Assembly (NCBI RefSeq): GCF_004322755.1
Contig: NZ_CP036401.1
Coordinates: 4,340,001-4,404,000, forward strand
Source: Pseudoduganella albidiflava
GTDB taxonomy: Bacteria > Pseudomonadota > Gammaproteobacteria > Burkholderiales > Burkholderiaceae_D
Direction: 5' to 3'
DNA: 64,000 nucleotides
In this document: piece by piece, positions 54,735 to 63,822 of the stretch
How the letters are laid out: each line of letters opens with the position of its first letter
How positions within the stretch are numbered: the stretch's first letter is position 1
Notes under the pieces: model-generated
The model's input: the letters and a program-made list of their open reading frames with translations, nothing else
Databases searched by the model: none
What the model was told of the DNA's origin: nothing
Program-made: the position numbers and the translations under genes

Positions 54735-57611
54735 ATGGCACGCAGGTTTACCCCGGTATCGCTGGCGGCGGCAGTCACGCTCGCGGCCGGCCTGTGCGTG
54801 ACCGGCGCCCTGTTCCTGGCCGTCGCCGCGCTCGAATACGGCAAGCTGACGGAAAGCTTCCAGCAGCGCGCCAGCCTGCGCGTGGCGGCGATCCGGCGCG
54901 GCCTGGACGACGCCGTGGAAGCGCTCACGGTGGCCAACCAGCTGTTCCGCACCATGCCCGACGTGACGCAGCAGCAGTTCGGCGACTTTGCCAAGCCTCT
55001 GCTGCAACGCCACCCTTTCATCATGTCGCTGAGCCACCAGCACTGGATGACGCACGAGGAGCGGCTGGCCTTCGAGGCGCGCATGGCGCCCGGCCATCCC
55101 GGCTTCACGGTCACCGACTTGCGTGCCGGCCGCGTGGTCCCCGCGCCCGTGCGCGAGCGCTACCTCGTCACGGAAATGTTCGCCCCCCTCCCGGCGCACC
55201 ACGGCAGCCTCGGGCTGGACGTGTGGCCACTGTCCGCCACGCCGCCGACGGCCGAGCGCATGCTACACACCGGCAAGCCCGCCGCGACCCCGCTCGTCAG
55301 CGTGCTGCAGCCGGCGCGGCGCGACAGCTTCGTGCTGCTGGTGCCGCTGTACCGGCCCGGCATGCCGGCCGACACGCCGCAACAGCGCCGCGCCGCCTGG
55401 ATCGGCGACACGGCCGCCCTGGTGCGCGCCCCGCACCTGGTCCACACGATCCTGCAGGATGGCGGCCTGCTGGACGACCCGAACTTGCTGCTGCGGGTGT
55501 ACGCCGGCGACGACGCGGACCTGGTGTACACGACCGGCGCCGAAGCCGATGCCGACGACCGGCGCTGGTTCGAGGCGCCGCCCTGGCTGGCGTTCCACCA
55601 CCCGCAGCACGTGGCGAAACGCTTCGACCTGCTGGGCCAGAGCTGGCAGGTGCGCGTGGATGCCCTGCCCCGCCCGTTCCTGGCCGATCACGCCGGCTCG
55701 CTGATCGCGCTGGTGGGCGGCCTGCTGTTCTCGCTGCTGGCGGCCGCCCTGGTGCACACGCTGGAGCAGCGCTCGCGGCGCGTGCAATGGCTGGTCGACG
55801 AGCGCACCGCCGACCTGCAGCGCAGCAACGCGCGGCTGAACGACGACGTGGCCGCGCGCAAGCGCACCGAGCGCGCGCTGCAGGAAAGCGAGCACCGCTT
55901 CCGCCGCCTGCTTGCCCTGTCTTCCGACTGGTACTGGGAGCAGGACGCCAATTTCTGCTTCACCCACATCACGGACGGCTTCTTCGAGAAGGCGCACGTG
56001 CAGCGCAAGGATTACATCGGCCGCACGCGCTGGCAGATCCGGCCCGACTTCCTCGAATCGAAGACGGGGCGCGAGCACCACGCGCTGCTGCAGGCCCGGT
56101 TGCCGTTCGCCGGCCTGGAACACGAGATCACCGGCGAGGATGGCCTGACACGCTGGTTCCAGTCCACCGGCGAACCGGTCTACGACGCGCAGGGCGATTT
56201 CCGCGGCTACCGCGGCACCGGCAGCGACATCACGGAACGCAAGCTCACCGAACAGCGCATCCGGCACATCGCCCACCACGACGCGCTGACCGGCCTGCCG
56301 AACCGTATCCTGCTGCAGGACCGGCTGGCGCAAGCCATCGCCTACGCCAACCGCGGCGGGCGCCGCATGTGGGTGCTGCTGATCGACCTGGACCGCTTCA
56401 AGTTCGTCAACGACACGCTGGGCCACAAGGCCGGCGACCAGCTGCTGCGCACCATCGCCGGGCGCCTGCGCGCCTCGGTGCGGGAAACGGACACCGTGGC
56501 ACGGCTGTCCGGCGACGAGTTCGTGGCGATCCTGTCCGAGCATGCGGACGAGGCGCTGGCGCCGGACGTGATCGACCGCATCATGGCCGCCCTGGCCCAG
56601 CCGATGACGCTGGAAGGCAAGGAATTCTGCGTCACCTGCAGCATCGGCGTGGCCGCCTACGCGGCGGACGGCACGCCGGCCGAGCACCTGATCGAGCATG
56701 CCGACATCGCCATGTATGCGGCCAAGAAGCTGGGCCGCAACCGCTGGCAGTTCTACCATGGCGCGATGAACGAGGAAACCCGCGAGCGGCTGCGCATCGA
56801 GGGCGCGCTGCGCAACGCGCTGGAGCGCGGCGAGTTCGTGCTGCACTACCAGCCGCAGGTCGACCTGGCCAGCGGGCACATCGTCGGCATGGAAGCACTG
56901 CTGCGCTGGCGGCACCCGGAGCTGGGCGTGGTGCCGCCGCAGCGCTTCATCGGGCTGGCCGAGGAGACCGGGCTGATCGTGCCGATCGGCGCCTGGGTGC
57001 TGCGTACCGCGTGCGCGCAGGCCAGGGCCTGGAACACCATGCGCGAAGCGGACGGGCTGGCGCCGCTGCGCGTGGCCGTCAACCTGTCGGCACGCCAGTT
57101 CGCGCAGCCGGACCTGGTGGCATCGATCGCCGCGGTGCTGGACGGCACCGGCCTGCCGGCGGCCTGCCTGGACCTGGAGCTGACGGAAAGCCTGTTCGTG
57201 GACGACGTGGCGCAGGCCGTCGACCTGCTGCACGCGCTGAAGGCGCTGGGCGTGGCGCTGTCGATCGACGACTTCGGCACCGGCTACTCGAGCTTCTCGT
57301 ACCTGCGCACCTTCCCGATCGACGTGCTGAAGATCGACCGCTCGTTCGTGGCCGACATCGCCAGCGATGCCGACGAGGCGGCGATCGTCGTGTCGATCAT
57401 CGCGCTGGCCCGCAACCTCAAGTTGCGGGTCATCGCCGAAGGGGTAGAATCAACGGCTCAGCTCGACTTCCTGCGCGCCCATGGCTGCGATGAAATGCAA
57501 GGCTATCATTTCAGCCGGCCGGTGCCGGCCGAGGAATTCGAGCGGATGATCAGGAGCGGCCACGCGTGCGCGCCGGAGCAGGAGCCCGAGCCATTGCCCC
57601 TGTCCGCATGA
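54735..57611 (+). CDS. Membrane CHASE-PAS-GGDEF-EAL signalling protein
   Basis: The 958-residue product both could make and can break down cyclic di-GMP. A CHASE sensor lies between two membrane helices (about 10-32 and 318-338). PAS (about 385-505), GGDEF with SGDEF at about residues 592-596, and EAL follow. The EAL domain keeps EALLRW (about 719), DDFGTGYSS and KIDRSFV, so phosphodiesterase activity is likely. The first Gly to Ser change in the GGDEF motif is often tolerated. CHASE domains bind small extracellular ligands, so it is expected to respond to an outside signal. Confidence 0.93.
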   Translation: MARRFTPVSLAAAVTLAAGLCVTGALFLAVAALEYGKLTESFQQRASLRVAAIRRGLDDAVEALTVANQLFRTMPDVTQQQFGDFAKPLLQRHPFIMSLSHQHWMTHEERLAFEARMAPGHPGFTVTDLRAGRVVPAPVRERYLVTEMFAPLPAHHGSLGLDVWPLSATPPTAERMLHTGKPAATPLVSVLQPARRDSFVLLVPLYRPGMPADTPQQRRAAWIGDTAALVRAPHLVHTILQDGGLLDDPNLLLRVYAGDDADLVYTTGAEADADDRRWFEAPPWLAFHHPQHVAKRFDLLGQSWQVRVDALPRPFLADHAGSLIALVGGLLFSLLAAALVHTLEQRSRRVQWLVDERTADLQRSNARLNDDVAARKRTERALQESEHRFRRLLALSSDWYWEQDANFCFTHITDGFFEKAHVQRKDYIGRTRWQIRPDFLESKTGREHHALLQARLPFAGLEHEITGEDGLTRWFQSTGEPVYDAQGDFRGYRGTGSDITERKLTEQRIRHIAHHDALTGLPNRILLQDRLAQAIAYANRGGRRMWVLLIDLDRFKFVNDTLGHKAGDQLLRTIAGRLRASVRETDTVARLSGDEFVAILSEHADEALAPDVIDRIMAALAQPMTLEGKEFCVTCSIGVAAYAADGTPAEHLIEHADIAMYAAKKLGRNRWQFYHGAMNEETRERLRIEGALRNALERGEFVLHYQPQVDLASGHIVGMEALLRWRHPELGVVPPQRFIGLAEETGLIVPIGAWVLRTACAQARAWNTMREADGLAPLRVAVNLSARQFAQPDLVASIAAVLDGTGLPAACLDLELTESLFVDDVAQAVDLLHALKALGVALSIDDFGTGYSSFSYLRTFPIDVLKIDRSFVADIASDADEAAIVVSIIALARNLKLRVIAEGVESTAQLDFLRAHGCDEMQGYHFSRPVPAEEFERMIRSGHACAPEQEPEPLPLSA

Positions 57612-57655
57612 TCGCCGGCCGGTACGGAAAACGCGTCAGAACGGGGATGACAATA

Positions 57656-57889
57656 ATGAATGCTCGAGCCAAGAAAGAATTTCTGCTGAAGCCGCAACAT
57701 GCTCGCACCAACCACAAGATGCGCGACCTGGTCGACCAGGCCGTGACGGCGCTGCCCGAAGTGGGCATCCGCAAGTCCGCCCAGTTCCTCGCCTCGATGC
57801 GCGTGCCGCTCGAAGTGGCGGTGCGCACCCTGGTCTACCCGAAGCGGCGCCGCGCCGTCAAACCGCCTTCGTACGGCCGGCAGCGCTGA
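57656..57889 (+). CDS. Hypothetical 77-residue protein
   Basis: The protein starts MNARAKKEFLLKPQHARTNH and is basic, with a likely helical LVDQAVTALPEVGIRKSAQFLASMRVPLEV core (shown in part: LVDQAVTALPEVGIR). An ATG at 57647 would add three residues. I do not recognise the family. The C-terminal YPKRRRAVKPPSYGR patch could bind nucleic acid. It begins 44 bases after the CHASE-EAL gene and may be read from it. Confidence 0.6.
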   Translation: MNARAKKEFLLKPQHARTNHKMRDLVDQAVTALPEVGIRKSAQFLASMRVPLEVAVRTLVYPKRRRAVKPPSYGRQR

Positions 57890-57907
57890 CCCGCAGCACG
57901 TGTGACC

Positions 57908-57925
57908 AAAAACGGTGACAGGCTT
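57908..57925. repeat. Family C dispersed repeat, half copy
   Basis: AAAAACGGTGACAGGC matches the left end of the element at 2838-2891. The right half is not clear here. Confidence 0.4.
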
Positions 57926-57963
57926 GCTTTGCGCCCCTGGCCCGCCGTTAGCGGCTGCAACCA

Positions 57964-58026
57964 CCCCAAGAGCGAACTGCTGGGGTCAGACCCGCCGGGT
58001 CTGCCCCCGGAATTTGCACTTGGGGT
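57964..58026. repeat. Family A dispersed palindromic repeat, short form (copy 5)
   Basis: CCCCAAGAGC at the left and CACTTGGGGT at the right enclose GGGGTCAGACCC and GGGTCTGCCCCC. The 63-base length matches copy 1. It lies between converging genes. Confidence 0.85.
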
Positions 58027-58070
58027 GGGAATATTCAAAAACGGCCCCTACGTGGTCGCCGGTTCCGCGA

Positions 58071-58562
58071 TTACTGCCCCTTGGCCTTGTTCTTGGCCCC
58101 ATGCAGCGCCAGCCGCGCGGCCTTGCGCGCTTCGGCCTGCTCGTAGCGCGCGACCTGTTCCGGCGTTTCCGGCACCAGCGGCGGCACGGCCACGGGTTTC
58201 CTGTCCTTGTCCACCGCCACCATCGTGAAATAGCAGCTGTTGGCGTGCCGCACCAGCCGCTGCTGGATGTTTTCCGTCACCACGCGAATGCCCACTTCCA
58301 TCGACGTGCGGCCCGTGTAGTTCACCGAGGCCAGGAACGTCACCAGCTCGCCCACGTGGATCGGCTGCAGGAACATGACCTGGTCCACCGACAGCGTCAC
58401 GACATAGCTGCCCGAGTAGCGGCTGGCGCACGCGTAGGCCACGCTGTCGAGGAACTTCAGGATCGTGCCACCGTGCACATTGCCCGAGAAGTTGGCCATG
58501 TCGGGTGTCATCAGGACGGTCATCGTCAGCTCGTGTGCCGACCAGTGCATTGCGCTTTCCAT
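58071..58562 (-). CDS. Acyl-CoA thioesterase (hot-dog fold, YciA/BFIT type)
   Basis: The 163-residue product is a single hot-dog domain that hydrolyses acyl-CoA in the cytoplasm. The conserved TMTVLMTPDMANFSGNVHGG with the catalytic aspartate/asparagine region, LKFLDSVAYACASRY, and MEVGIRVVTENI are visible. The start at 58562 gives two possible methionines (MESAM). It is transcribed away from the M16 peptidase pair; the 93 bases between them hold both promoters. Confidence 0.9.
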   Translation of the reverse strand: MESAMHWSAHELTMTVLMTPDMANFSGNVHGGTILKFLDSVAYACASRYSGSYVVTLSVDQVMFLQPIHVGELVTFLASVNYTGRTSMEVGIRVVTENIQQRLVRHANSCYFTMVAVDKDRKPVAVPPLVPETPEQVARYEQAEARKAARLALHGAKNKAKGQ

Positions 58563-58655
58563 CGTGCTTTCCAGTGAATGAGGGTCCTACACATTCTAAC
58601 GGCAATGTCGTATGCTTGCGCATCATCAATTTTCGACAATGAAGGGGCCGACCAT

Positions 58656-59993
58656 ATGCATGGCAAGCTCGTGAAATTCGCCGCCGCCATCGCCGTCACG
58701 GCGGCCGCTTCAGTACTGGCCGGCCCGGCCCACGCCGCGTTCACGGCCGACCAGGTGAGGACCTTCACGCTGGCGAACGGCATGAAGTTCATCGTCCTGG
58801 AAAGCAGCACGATCCCCAACGCGAACATGTACACCTTCTGGAAGGTGGGCTCGCGCAACGAGGCGCCCGGCACCACCGGCCTGTCGCACTTCTTCGAACA
58901 CATGATGTTCAACGGTTCGAAGCACTACGGCCCGAAGATGTTCGACCGCACGATGGAAGCCAGTGGCGGCAGCAACAACGCCTACACCAGCAGCGACGTG
59001 ACCGTGTACCAGGACTGGTTTCCGGCCACCTCGCTGGAAACCATCTTCAAGCTGGAAAGCGACCGCATCGCGCACCTGACGATCGACCCGAAGATGGTCG
59101 AGAGCGAGCGCGGCGTGGTGCTGTCCGAGCGCAGCACCGGGCTGGAAAACTCGAACATCCGCATGCTGATGGAAGACCTGAACAGCGTGGCCTTTAGCGC
59201 CCACCCGTACTCCTGGCCGGTGATCGGCTTCGAGTCGGACATCAAGGCCTGGACGCAGCAGGATCTCGTCGACTACTTCCGCACCTACTACGCGCCCAAC
59301 AACGCGGTGGCCGTGATCGTCGGCGACGTGAAGGCCGACCAGGTGAAGGCGCTGGCCACCCGCTACTTCGGCGCGATCCCCAAGCGCGCCATGCCGCCCG
59401 CCGTGAAGACCGTGGAACCGGAGCAGAAAGGCGAGCGGCGCCTGTTCGTCGCCAAGCCGTCGGCCACGTCGGCCAACCTGATGGTGGCGTGGAAGGCGCC
59501 GCGCGCGGACAGCCCGGATTACTACGCGCTGAGCGTGCTGCAAAGCGTGCTCACCGAAGGCAAGACTTCGCGCCTCTACAAGGCGCTGGTGGAAAAGCAG
59601 CTGGCCACCTCGGTCGGCGCCGATGCCACCGACGGCTTCGACCCGGGCCTGCTGTACGTGTTCGCGGTGGCCGCCAGCGGCGTCGAGGGCGCGAAGGTGG
59701 AAAAGGCGCTGCTCGACGAGATCGACAACGTGGTCAAGCACGGCATCAGCGCGCAGGAACTGCAGGCCGTGAAGAACAAGAAGCTCGTCAACCTGTACCG
59801 CGCGCAGGAGACCATCAGCGGCAAGGCCCAGCAGCTGGGCAACTACGAAACCTTCTTCGGCGACTGGCGCAAGCTGTTCGACGCGCCCGCCGAATATGAA
59901 AAGCTGACGCCGGCCGACATCCAGGCCGTGGCGACCCGCTACCTGAAGAAATCGCAGCGCACCATCGGCATGCTGGCCGCGAAGGAGGAATGA
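58656..59993 (+). CDS. M16 zinc peptidase, catalytic subunit
   Basis: The 445-residue product has a signal peptide (cut near HAA) and the inverted zinc motif HFFEH at about residues 88-92 with the downstream glutamate in ESERGVVLSER. FAVAASGVEGAKVEKAL belongs to the second M16 domain. It probably works in the periplasm as a heterodimer with the next gene's product, as for other proteobacterial M16 pairs. The start at 58656 gives a proper signal peptide; the longer frame from 58578 does not. Its stop overlaps the next ATG by four bases. Confidence 0.92.
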   Translation: MHGKLVKFAAAIAVTAAASVLAGPAHAAFTADQVRTFTLANGMKFIVLESSTIPNANMYTFWKVGSRNEAPGTTGLSHFFEHMMFNGSKHYGPKMFDRTMEASGGSNNAYTSSDVTVYQDWFPATSLETIFKLESDRIAHLTIDPKMVESERGVVLSERSTGLENSNIRMLMEDLNSVAFSAHPYSWPVIGFESDIKAWTQQDLVDYFRTYYAPNNAVAVIVGDVKADQVKALATRYFGAIPKRAMPPAVKTVEPEQKGERRLFVAKPSATSANLMVAWKAPRADSPDYYALSVLQSVLTEGKTSRLYKALVEKQLATSVGADATDGFDPGLLYVFAVAASGVEGAKVEKALLDEIDNVVKHGISAQELQAVKNKKLVNLYRAQETISGKAQQLGNYETFFGDWRKLFDAPAEYEKLTPADIQAVATRYLKKSQRTIGMLAAKEE

Positions 59994-61432
59994 TGAAGAA
60001 ACTGGTGTTCACCACCGCCCTGCTCGGCGTCTCCGGCCTGGCCGCGGCGGCCCCGCAGTCCGCTACGCAGTCCGCCGCGCAGTCCGCCGCATTCAAGCTG
60101 CCCCGCTTCGAGACGACCAGGCTGCCGAACGGGCTGACCGTGATGCTGATGGAGCGGCGCGAAGTGCCGCTGATCTCGGTGCGCGCCGTCGTCAAGGCCG
60201 GCGCCGTCAACGATGGCGCGCAGGCCGGCCTGGCCAACCTGACCGGCGACGCGATCCTGCTGGGCAGCACGAAGCACGACAAGGCCGCCATCGACGAAGC
60301 GTTCGACTTCCGCGGCGCCCTGCTGTCCGGCGGCAGCGCCACCGAGCAGACCACCGTGCAGGCCAACTTCGCCAAGGCCGACGCCGCGGCGCTGCTGCCG
60401 CTGTTCGCGGAGATCGTGCAGCAGCCCAGCTTCGAGGCGGCCGAACTGGACAAGCTGAAGAACCGCAAGGTCAGCGGCCTGAAACAGGCCAAGGAAAGCC
60501 CGCGCCAGGTGGCCGGCACGTATTACCGCAGCATGCTGTACGGCGATGCACCCTATGCCAGCCCGGCCGGCGGCACGGTGAACAGCCTGTCGGCGCTGAA
60601 GCGCGACGATGTGCGGGGCTTCCACGGCCGCTACTTCAGGCCGGACAACGCGGCCGTGATCGTGGTCGGCGATTTCGACCCGGCCGCCATGCGCACGCAG
60701 ATCGAAACGCTGTTCGGCCAGTGGCGCGCCGACGGTCCGGCGCCGCAGCGTGCCGACTATGGCAAGCCGCTGGCGGACAAGCCGCGCGTCTGGCTCGTCA
60801 ACAAGCCCGACGCCATCGAGACCACCTTCGTCATCGGCGGCCCCGGCATCGCCCGCAACGATCCCGACTACGTGCCGCTGCAGGTGCTGAACACGGTGCT
60901 GGGTGGCCGCTTCACGTCCTGGCTGAACGACGAGCTGCGCGTGAACTCCGGCCTCACCTACGGCGCCAACAGCGCGTTCGCACCGCTGGCGCAATCGGGC
61001 ATCTTCACCATGTCGAGCTTTACCGCGTCGGCCAAGACCGAGGCGGCGCTGGATCTGGCGCTGAAGACCTACCAGCGCCTGTGGGCGCAAGGCAAGGAAG
61101 GCGGCATCGACAAGGCCACGCTCGATTCGGCCAAGGCCTATGTGAAAGGCCAGTTCCCGCCGCGCTTTGAAACGGGCGAACAGCTGGCCAGCCTGCTGGG
61201 CGACATGTACGCGCTGGACGTCGACCGCGCCCAGATCGACAACTTCATGCGCGACGTGGATGGCCTGACGCCGGCGAAGGCCAAGCAGCTGGTGGACAAG
61301 CACTTCCCGCGCACCAACCTGCAGATGGTCCTGGTCGGCAAGGCCGACGACATCCGCAAGGTGGCCGCCAAGTATGGCGACGTGACGGAACTGGAGATCA
61401 GCGCCGACGGGTTCAAGCCGGCCGCGAAGTAA
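59990..61432 (+). CDS. M16 peptidase family, non-catalytic partner subunit
   Basis: The 480-residue product has a signal peptide and two M16 domains but lacks the HxxEH zinc motif; the corresponding region reads GLANLTGDAILLG. It keeps the R/Y-containing GLTYGANSAF and the hinge of the partner subunits. Together with the upstream gene it should form an active heterodimer. Starts at 59990 and 59993 are both in frame (MMKKL); AAGGAGG favours 59993. Expression is coupled by the ATGA overlap. Confidence 0.9.
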   Translation: MMKKLVFTTALLGVSGLAAAAPQSATQSAAQSAAFKLPRFETTRLPNGLTVMLMERREVPLISVRAVVKAGAVNDGAQAGLANLTGDAILLGSTKHDKAAIDEAFDFRGALLSGGSATEQTTVQANFAKADAAALLPLFAEIVQQPSFEAAELDKLKNRKVSGLKQAKESPRQVAGTYYRSMLYGDAPYASPAGGTVNSLSALKRDDVRGFHGRYFRPDNAAVIVVGDFDPAAMRTQIETLFGQWRADGPAPQRADYGKPLADKPRVWLVNKPDAIETTFVIGGPGIARNDPDYVPLQVLNTVLGGRFTSWLNDELRVNSGLTYGANSAFAPLAQSGIFTMSSFTASAKTEAALDLALKTYQRLWAQGKEGGIDKATLDSAKAYVKGQFPPRFETGEQLASLLGDMYALDVDRAQIDNFMRDVDGLTPAKAKQLVDKHFPRTNLQMVLVGKADDIRKVAAKYGDVTELEISADGFKPAAK

Positions 61433-61482
61433 GGCGATCCCTCCCCTCCGCCGCACCGGGCCGCGTGGTACCGGCGCCGGCG

Positions 61483-61509
61483 AAAAAAAAGCCCGGCATT
61501 GCCGGGCTT
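61483..61509 (-). terminator. Intrinsic terminator of the lipoprotein pair (minus strand)
   Basis: GCCCGGC and GCCGGGC form a stem with an ATT loop. On the minus strand it ends in eight T residues. On the plus strand only two T's follow, so it serves the minus-strand lipoprotein genes mainly. Confidence 0.8.
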
Positions 61510-61567
61510 GAGCGCTTACCTGAGTGCTCACCTGAGCGCTTACCTGAGTGCTTACCTTTCGCTCACC
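61509..61567. repeat. 12-bp tandem array at the stop codon of a lipoprotein gene
   Basis: Four units of TGAGYGCTYACC start at 61509, 61521, 61533 and 61545, with a diverged fifth at the gene end. They alternate as a 24-bp pair. The native stop codon is 61565-61563, and on the gene strand each unit carries AGGTRAGC, the same context as the stop (AGGTGAGC). Confidence 0.85.
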
Positions 61568-62159
61568 TGGCAAGGGCCTTGCGGAAATCCGCATCGTCGA
61601 ACAGCTGGCCGACCAGGTTGCGATACATCAGCTGGTAGTTCTGCACGGCGGCCGGAATGGCAACGGCGCCCACGAACGACGATTCCCACTCCGACTCCAC
61701 CGCCAGGCTGCGGTCGTACTTCACCGTATCGGCGTGCGTCACCACGAAGCGCGCCTCCAGGCGCCCCTTGCCGGTGCTCATGCCTGGATCCAGCATCGAA
61801 TCGACCAGGGTGCCGGTGATGCGGGTCTGCGCACCCGGGTCCAGCAACTGCGCCGCTTCCAGTTCGACGCGCAGCGTCTCCTTCAGGTACTGCGCGAACG
61901 AGTTGTCGATCGGCGAAGCCAGCGTGTTACCGCCACGCACGCCAACCGACTGGTCCAGCGAGGCTGGCTTGCCCGCTGCCAGCGCGAAGGCGCCAACGGC
62001 GACGGGCGCCTTGCCGCTGCCGTCGCGCAGCTTGACGGCATTGTCCACCGACGCAGCCGGCTGGCCCATCTTGACCGAGGCGCAACCCACCAGCTGGCTA
62101 GCGGCAACCATGACACCGGCCATCGCCAGCAAACGCATCGAACGCATCAAACGGTTCAT
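61563..62159 (-). CDS. Lipoprotein of unknown function
   Basis: The 198-residue product has a signal peptide and lipobox (LVGCAS), so it is probably exported and lipidated. The body starts SVKMGQPAASVDNAVKLRDG and contains DNSFAQYLKETLRVELEAAQ, a pattern like outer-membrane assembly or LPS-export-type lipoproteins, but I cannot name the family. The start at 62159 is used because it gives the signal peptide directly; an upstream in-frame ATG at 62189 adds MPRTSIEEPT. It follows a second lipoprotein gene by ten bases. Confidence 0.75.
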   Translation of the reverse strand: MNRLMRSMRLLAMAGVMVAASQLVGCASVKMGQPAASVDNAVKLRDGSGKAPVAVGAFALAAGKPASLDQSVGVRGGNTLASPIDNSFAQYLKETLRVELEAAQLLDPGAQTRITGTLVDSMLDPGMSTGKGRLEARFVVTHADTVKYDRSLAVESEWESSFVGAVAIPAAVQNYQLMYRNLVGQLFDDADFRKALAR

Positions 62160-62169
62160 CGTGGGCTCC

Positions 62170-62775
62170 TCAATTGAAGTTCTGGGCATTGGACAGGTCG
62201 CGCAGCGCGGTGCTCACCACGTCGCGGGTCATCTTGCGCACGGCGGCTTCCATGCTCGGCGATTTTTCCGCGTTTGCCGGCGCGCCGGATGCACCCAGCG
62301 TCGTGTGGATCGCATGGCGGGCGGACACCTGTACCGGCTGCGCCTGGCCGGGCGGCAGGTAGGTGACGGTGCAGATATAGCCATCGGTCACGGTGCTGCC
62401 CACGGCGCCGAAGGTCAGTCCCGTGACGAAACCGGCGGCCGCGGGATTCTGGCCCGCGATCGCCACGTTGTTCAGCACGACTTGCAGCCTGCCCGCGTCG
62501 GGTGCGCCGGCGGCGTCGGCGAACAGTCCGCTGCCAGCCACCTGCTCGCTGACCTGGGCCTTCAGCGCCTCCGTCGCCCGGCTATTGGGCGCGCCGTTGG
62601 TCTGGAACTCGAACGACACCGTCACTGGCTTGCTCTGGGCCGGCCTGGTGTAGTCGGCAACCGCGACTTCCCTGGTCATGGTATCGACATAAGGCGTCGC
62701 GCAACCGGTCAGCAGGGTAGTGCCGGCCAGCATGGCGACGAGGGAAAAACGCGTGAGCAACGAGGAAGGTTTCAT
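62170..62775 (-). CDS. Lipoprotein of unknown function
   Basis: The 201-residue product has a signal peptide with lipobox (LLTGCA). The central RATEALKAQVSEQVAGSGLF and GAVGSTVTDGYICTVTYLPP stretches give no family I can name. It lies ten bases upstream of the other lipoprotein gene with the same orientation and probably the same promoter, so the two may form one envelope complex. Confidence 0.75.
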   Translation of the reverse strand: MKPSSLLTRFSLVAMLAGTTLLTGCATPYVDTMTREVAVADYTRPAQSKPVTVSFEFQTNGAPNSRATEALKAQVSEQVAGSGLFADAAGAPDAGRLQVVLNNVAIAGQNPAAAGFVTGLTFGAVGSTVTDGYICTVTYLPPGQAQPVQVSARHAIHTTLGASGAPANAEKSPSMEAAVRKMTRDVVSTALRDLSNAQNFN

Positions 62776-63052
62776 TGATACCCTGTACTAGAAATTAACC
62801 AAATGAAATTTTAACAGGGCGCAATATGGCGAAAAGTCACCAATACTCACGAAAGAGGGAATAAACGTTGATACGGCTCAACCTGGGCTACCGTCGGGGG
62901 CAAGACTGGGCAGCCTCGTTGCGAGGAACGTTGCCTTGACTGGATTAGGACGAACGGCGCGGGAGCGCAGCGCCTGCACACGGGGAACCGGCACCCTGAC
63001 AGACGCCGGCCGGGAGAAGTGGATGACCGGCAGGCCGGTCGTGATGCGTTGC

Positions 63053-63412
63053 CTACAAGCCCTGCGCCTCGATATCGGCCAGGGTTTCGCGCCCCTTGTC
63101 GGTCACGGCGAAGCCGTTATCGGCCGGCGTGATGTGGGATTTCTTGCCGAGGAAAGCCAGCACTTCGTCGTCGACCTTGGCGGAAGCGTCGTCCGCCAGC
63201 GCGCGCAGGCCGAGGATGCAACGGCGCAGGAACAGTTTTTCCTTGCCCTTGTCGGTCAGCGACAAGTGGCCATTGCGGGCGAACGACAACATCTTCAGGC
63301 CGGACAGGCGCTTCGTGTTGCGGGCCACGCAGGCGCTGGGCCTGCCCTGGATACCGCGGCGCACTTCGTCCAGCGCGTTGTATTCGTCGGTGGTGAGTTT
63401 TTCGTCTTTCAT
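63053..63412 (-). CDS. Hypothetical 119-residue protein
   Basis: The protein starts MKDEKLTTDEYNALDEVRRG. SLTDKGKEKLFLRRCILGLRALADD and FAVTDKGRETLADIEAQG repeat a TDKG...L motif, which looks like two winged-helix-like beta-hairpins. I do not recognise the family. It is soluble, with no export signal. The ATG at 63412 is used over the longer frame from 63478. Confidence 0.6.
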   Translation of the reverse strand: MKDEKLTTDEYNALDEVRRGIQGRPSACVARNTKRLSGLKMLSFARNGHLSLTDKGKEKLFLRRCILGLRALADDASAKVDDEVLAFLGKKSHITPADNGFAVTDKGRETLADIEAQGL

Positions 63413-63481
63413 TGAACCTGTTCCATGATGGCGGATGCGGCCGTCATGGTACGCGGGCCGAACGGCCCCTGCAAGCAACGC

Positions 63482-63610
63482 TTACTTGAAACTCTTGAAC
63501 GCCAGCAGGAATACGCCCAGACCGGCGGCAACGCCAGCCAGCAGCATGCGGATCCGGTCCGTGCGGCTGCGGCGGCCGAGATAAATTTTGTTGTGTAAAG
63601 AGTTACCCAT
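63482..63610 (-). CDS. Small 42-residue membrane protein
   Basis: This short frame is missed by usual length limits. It encodes MGNSLHNKIYLGRRSRTDRI followed by one hydrophobic helix (RMLLAGVAAGLGVFLLAF) and a lysine end. TGGAG lies seven bases before the ATG at 63610. A basic N-terminus and one helix fit a small inner-membrane protein with the N-terminus inside. Function unknown. Confidence 0.6.
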   Translation of the reverse strand: MGNSLHNKIYLGRRSRTDRIRMLLAGVAAGLGVFLLAFKSFK

Positions 63611-63822
63611 GACAATCTCCAGATGAATCATTTATTACTAAGCGATTTACTGACTCAATTATAGGAACACTTCAGTGACGCGTTTGTGACAGCCACCACA
63701 AATAAGCACAGCGTGTATGAAGCAAGCAACAGGTGTGTTCGTCTCGTCAATATGGCGCCGCAGCAAACGCCGCCTTGCTAGGATGGGTCCAATTCCCGAT
63801 TTCCCACTCACAGGAGAAGGCC

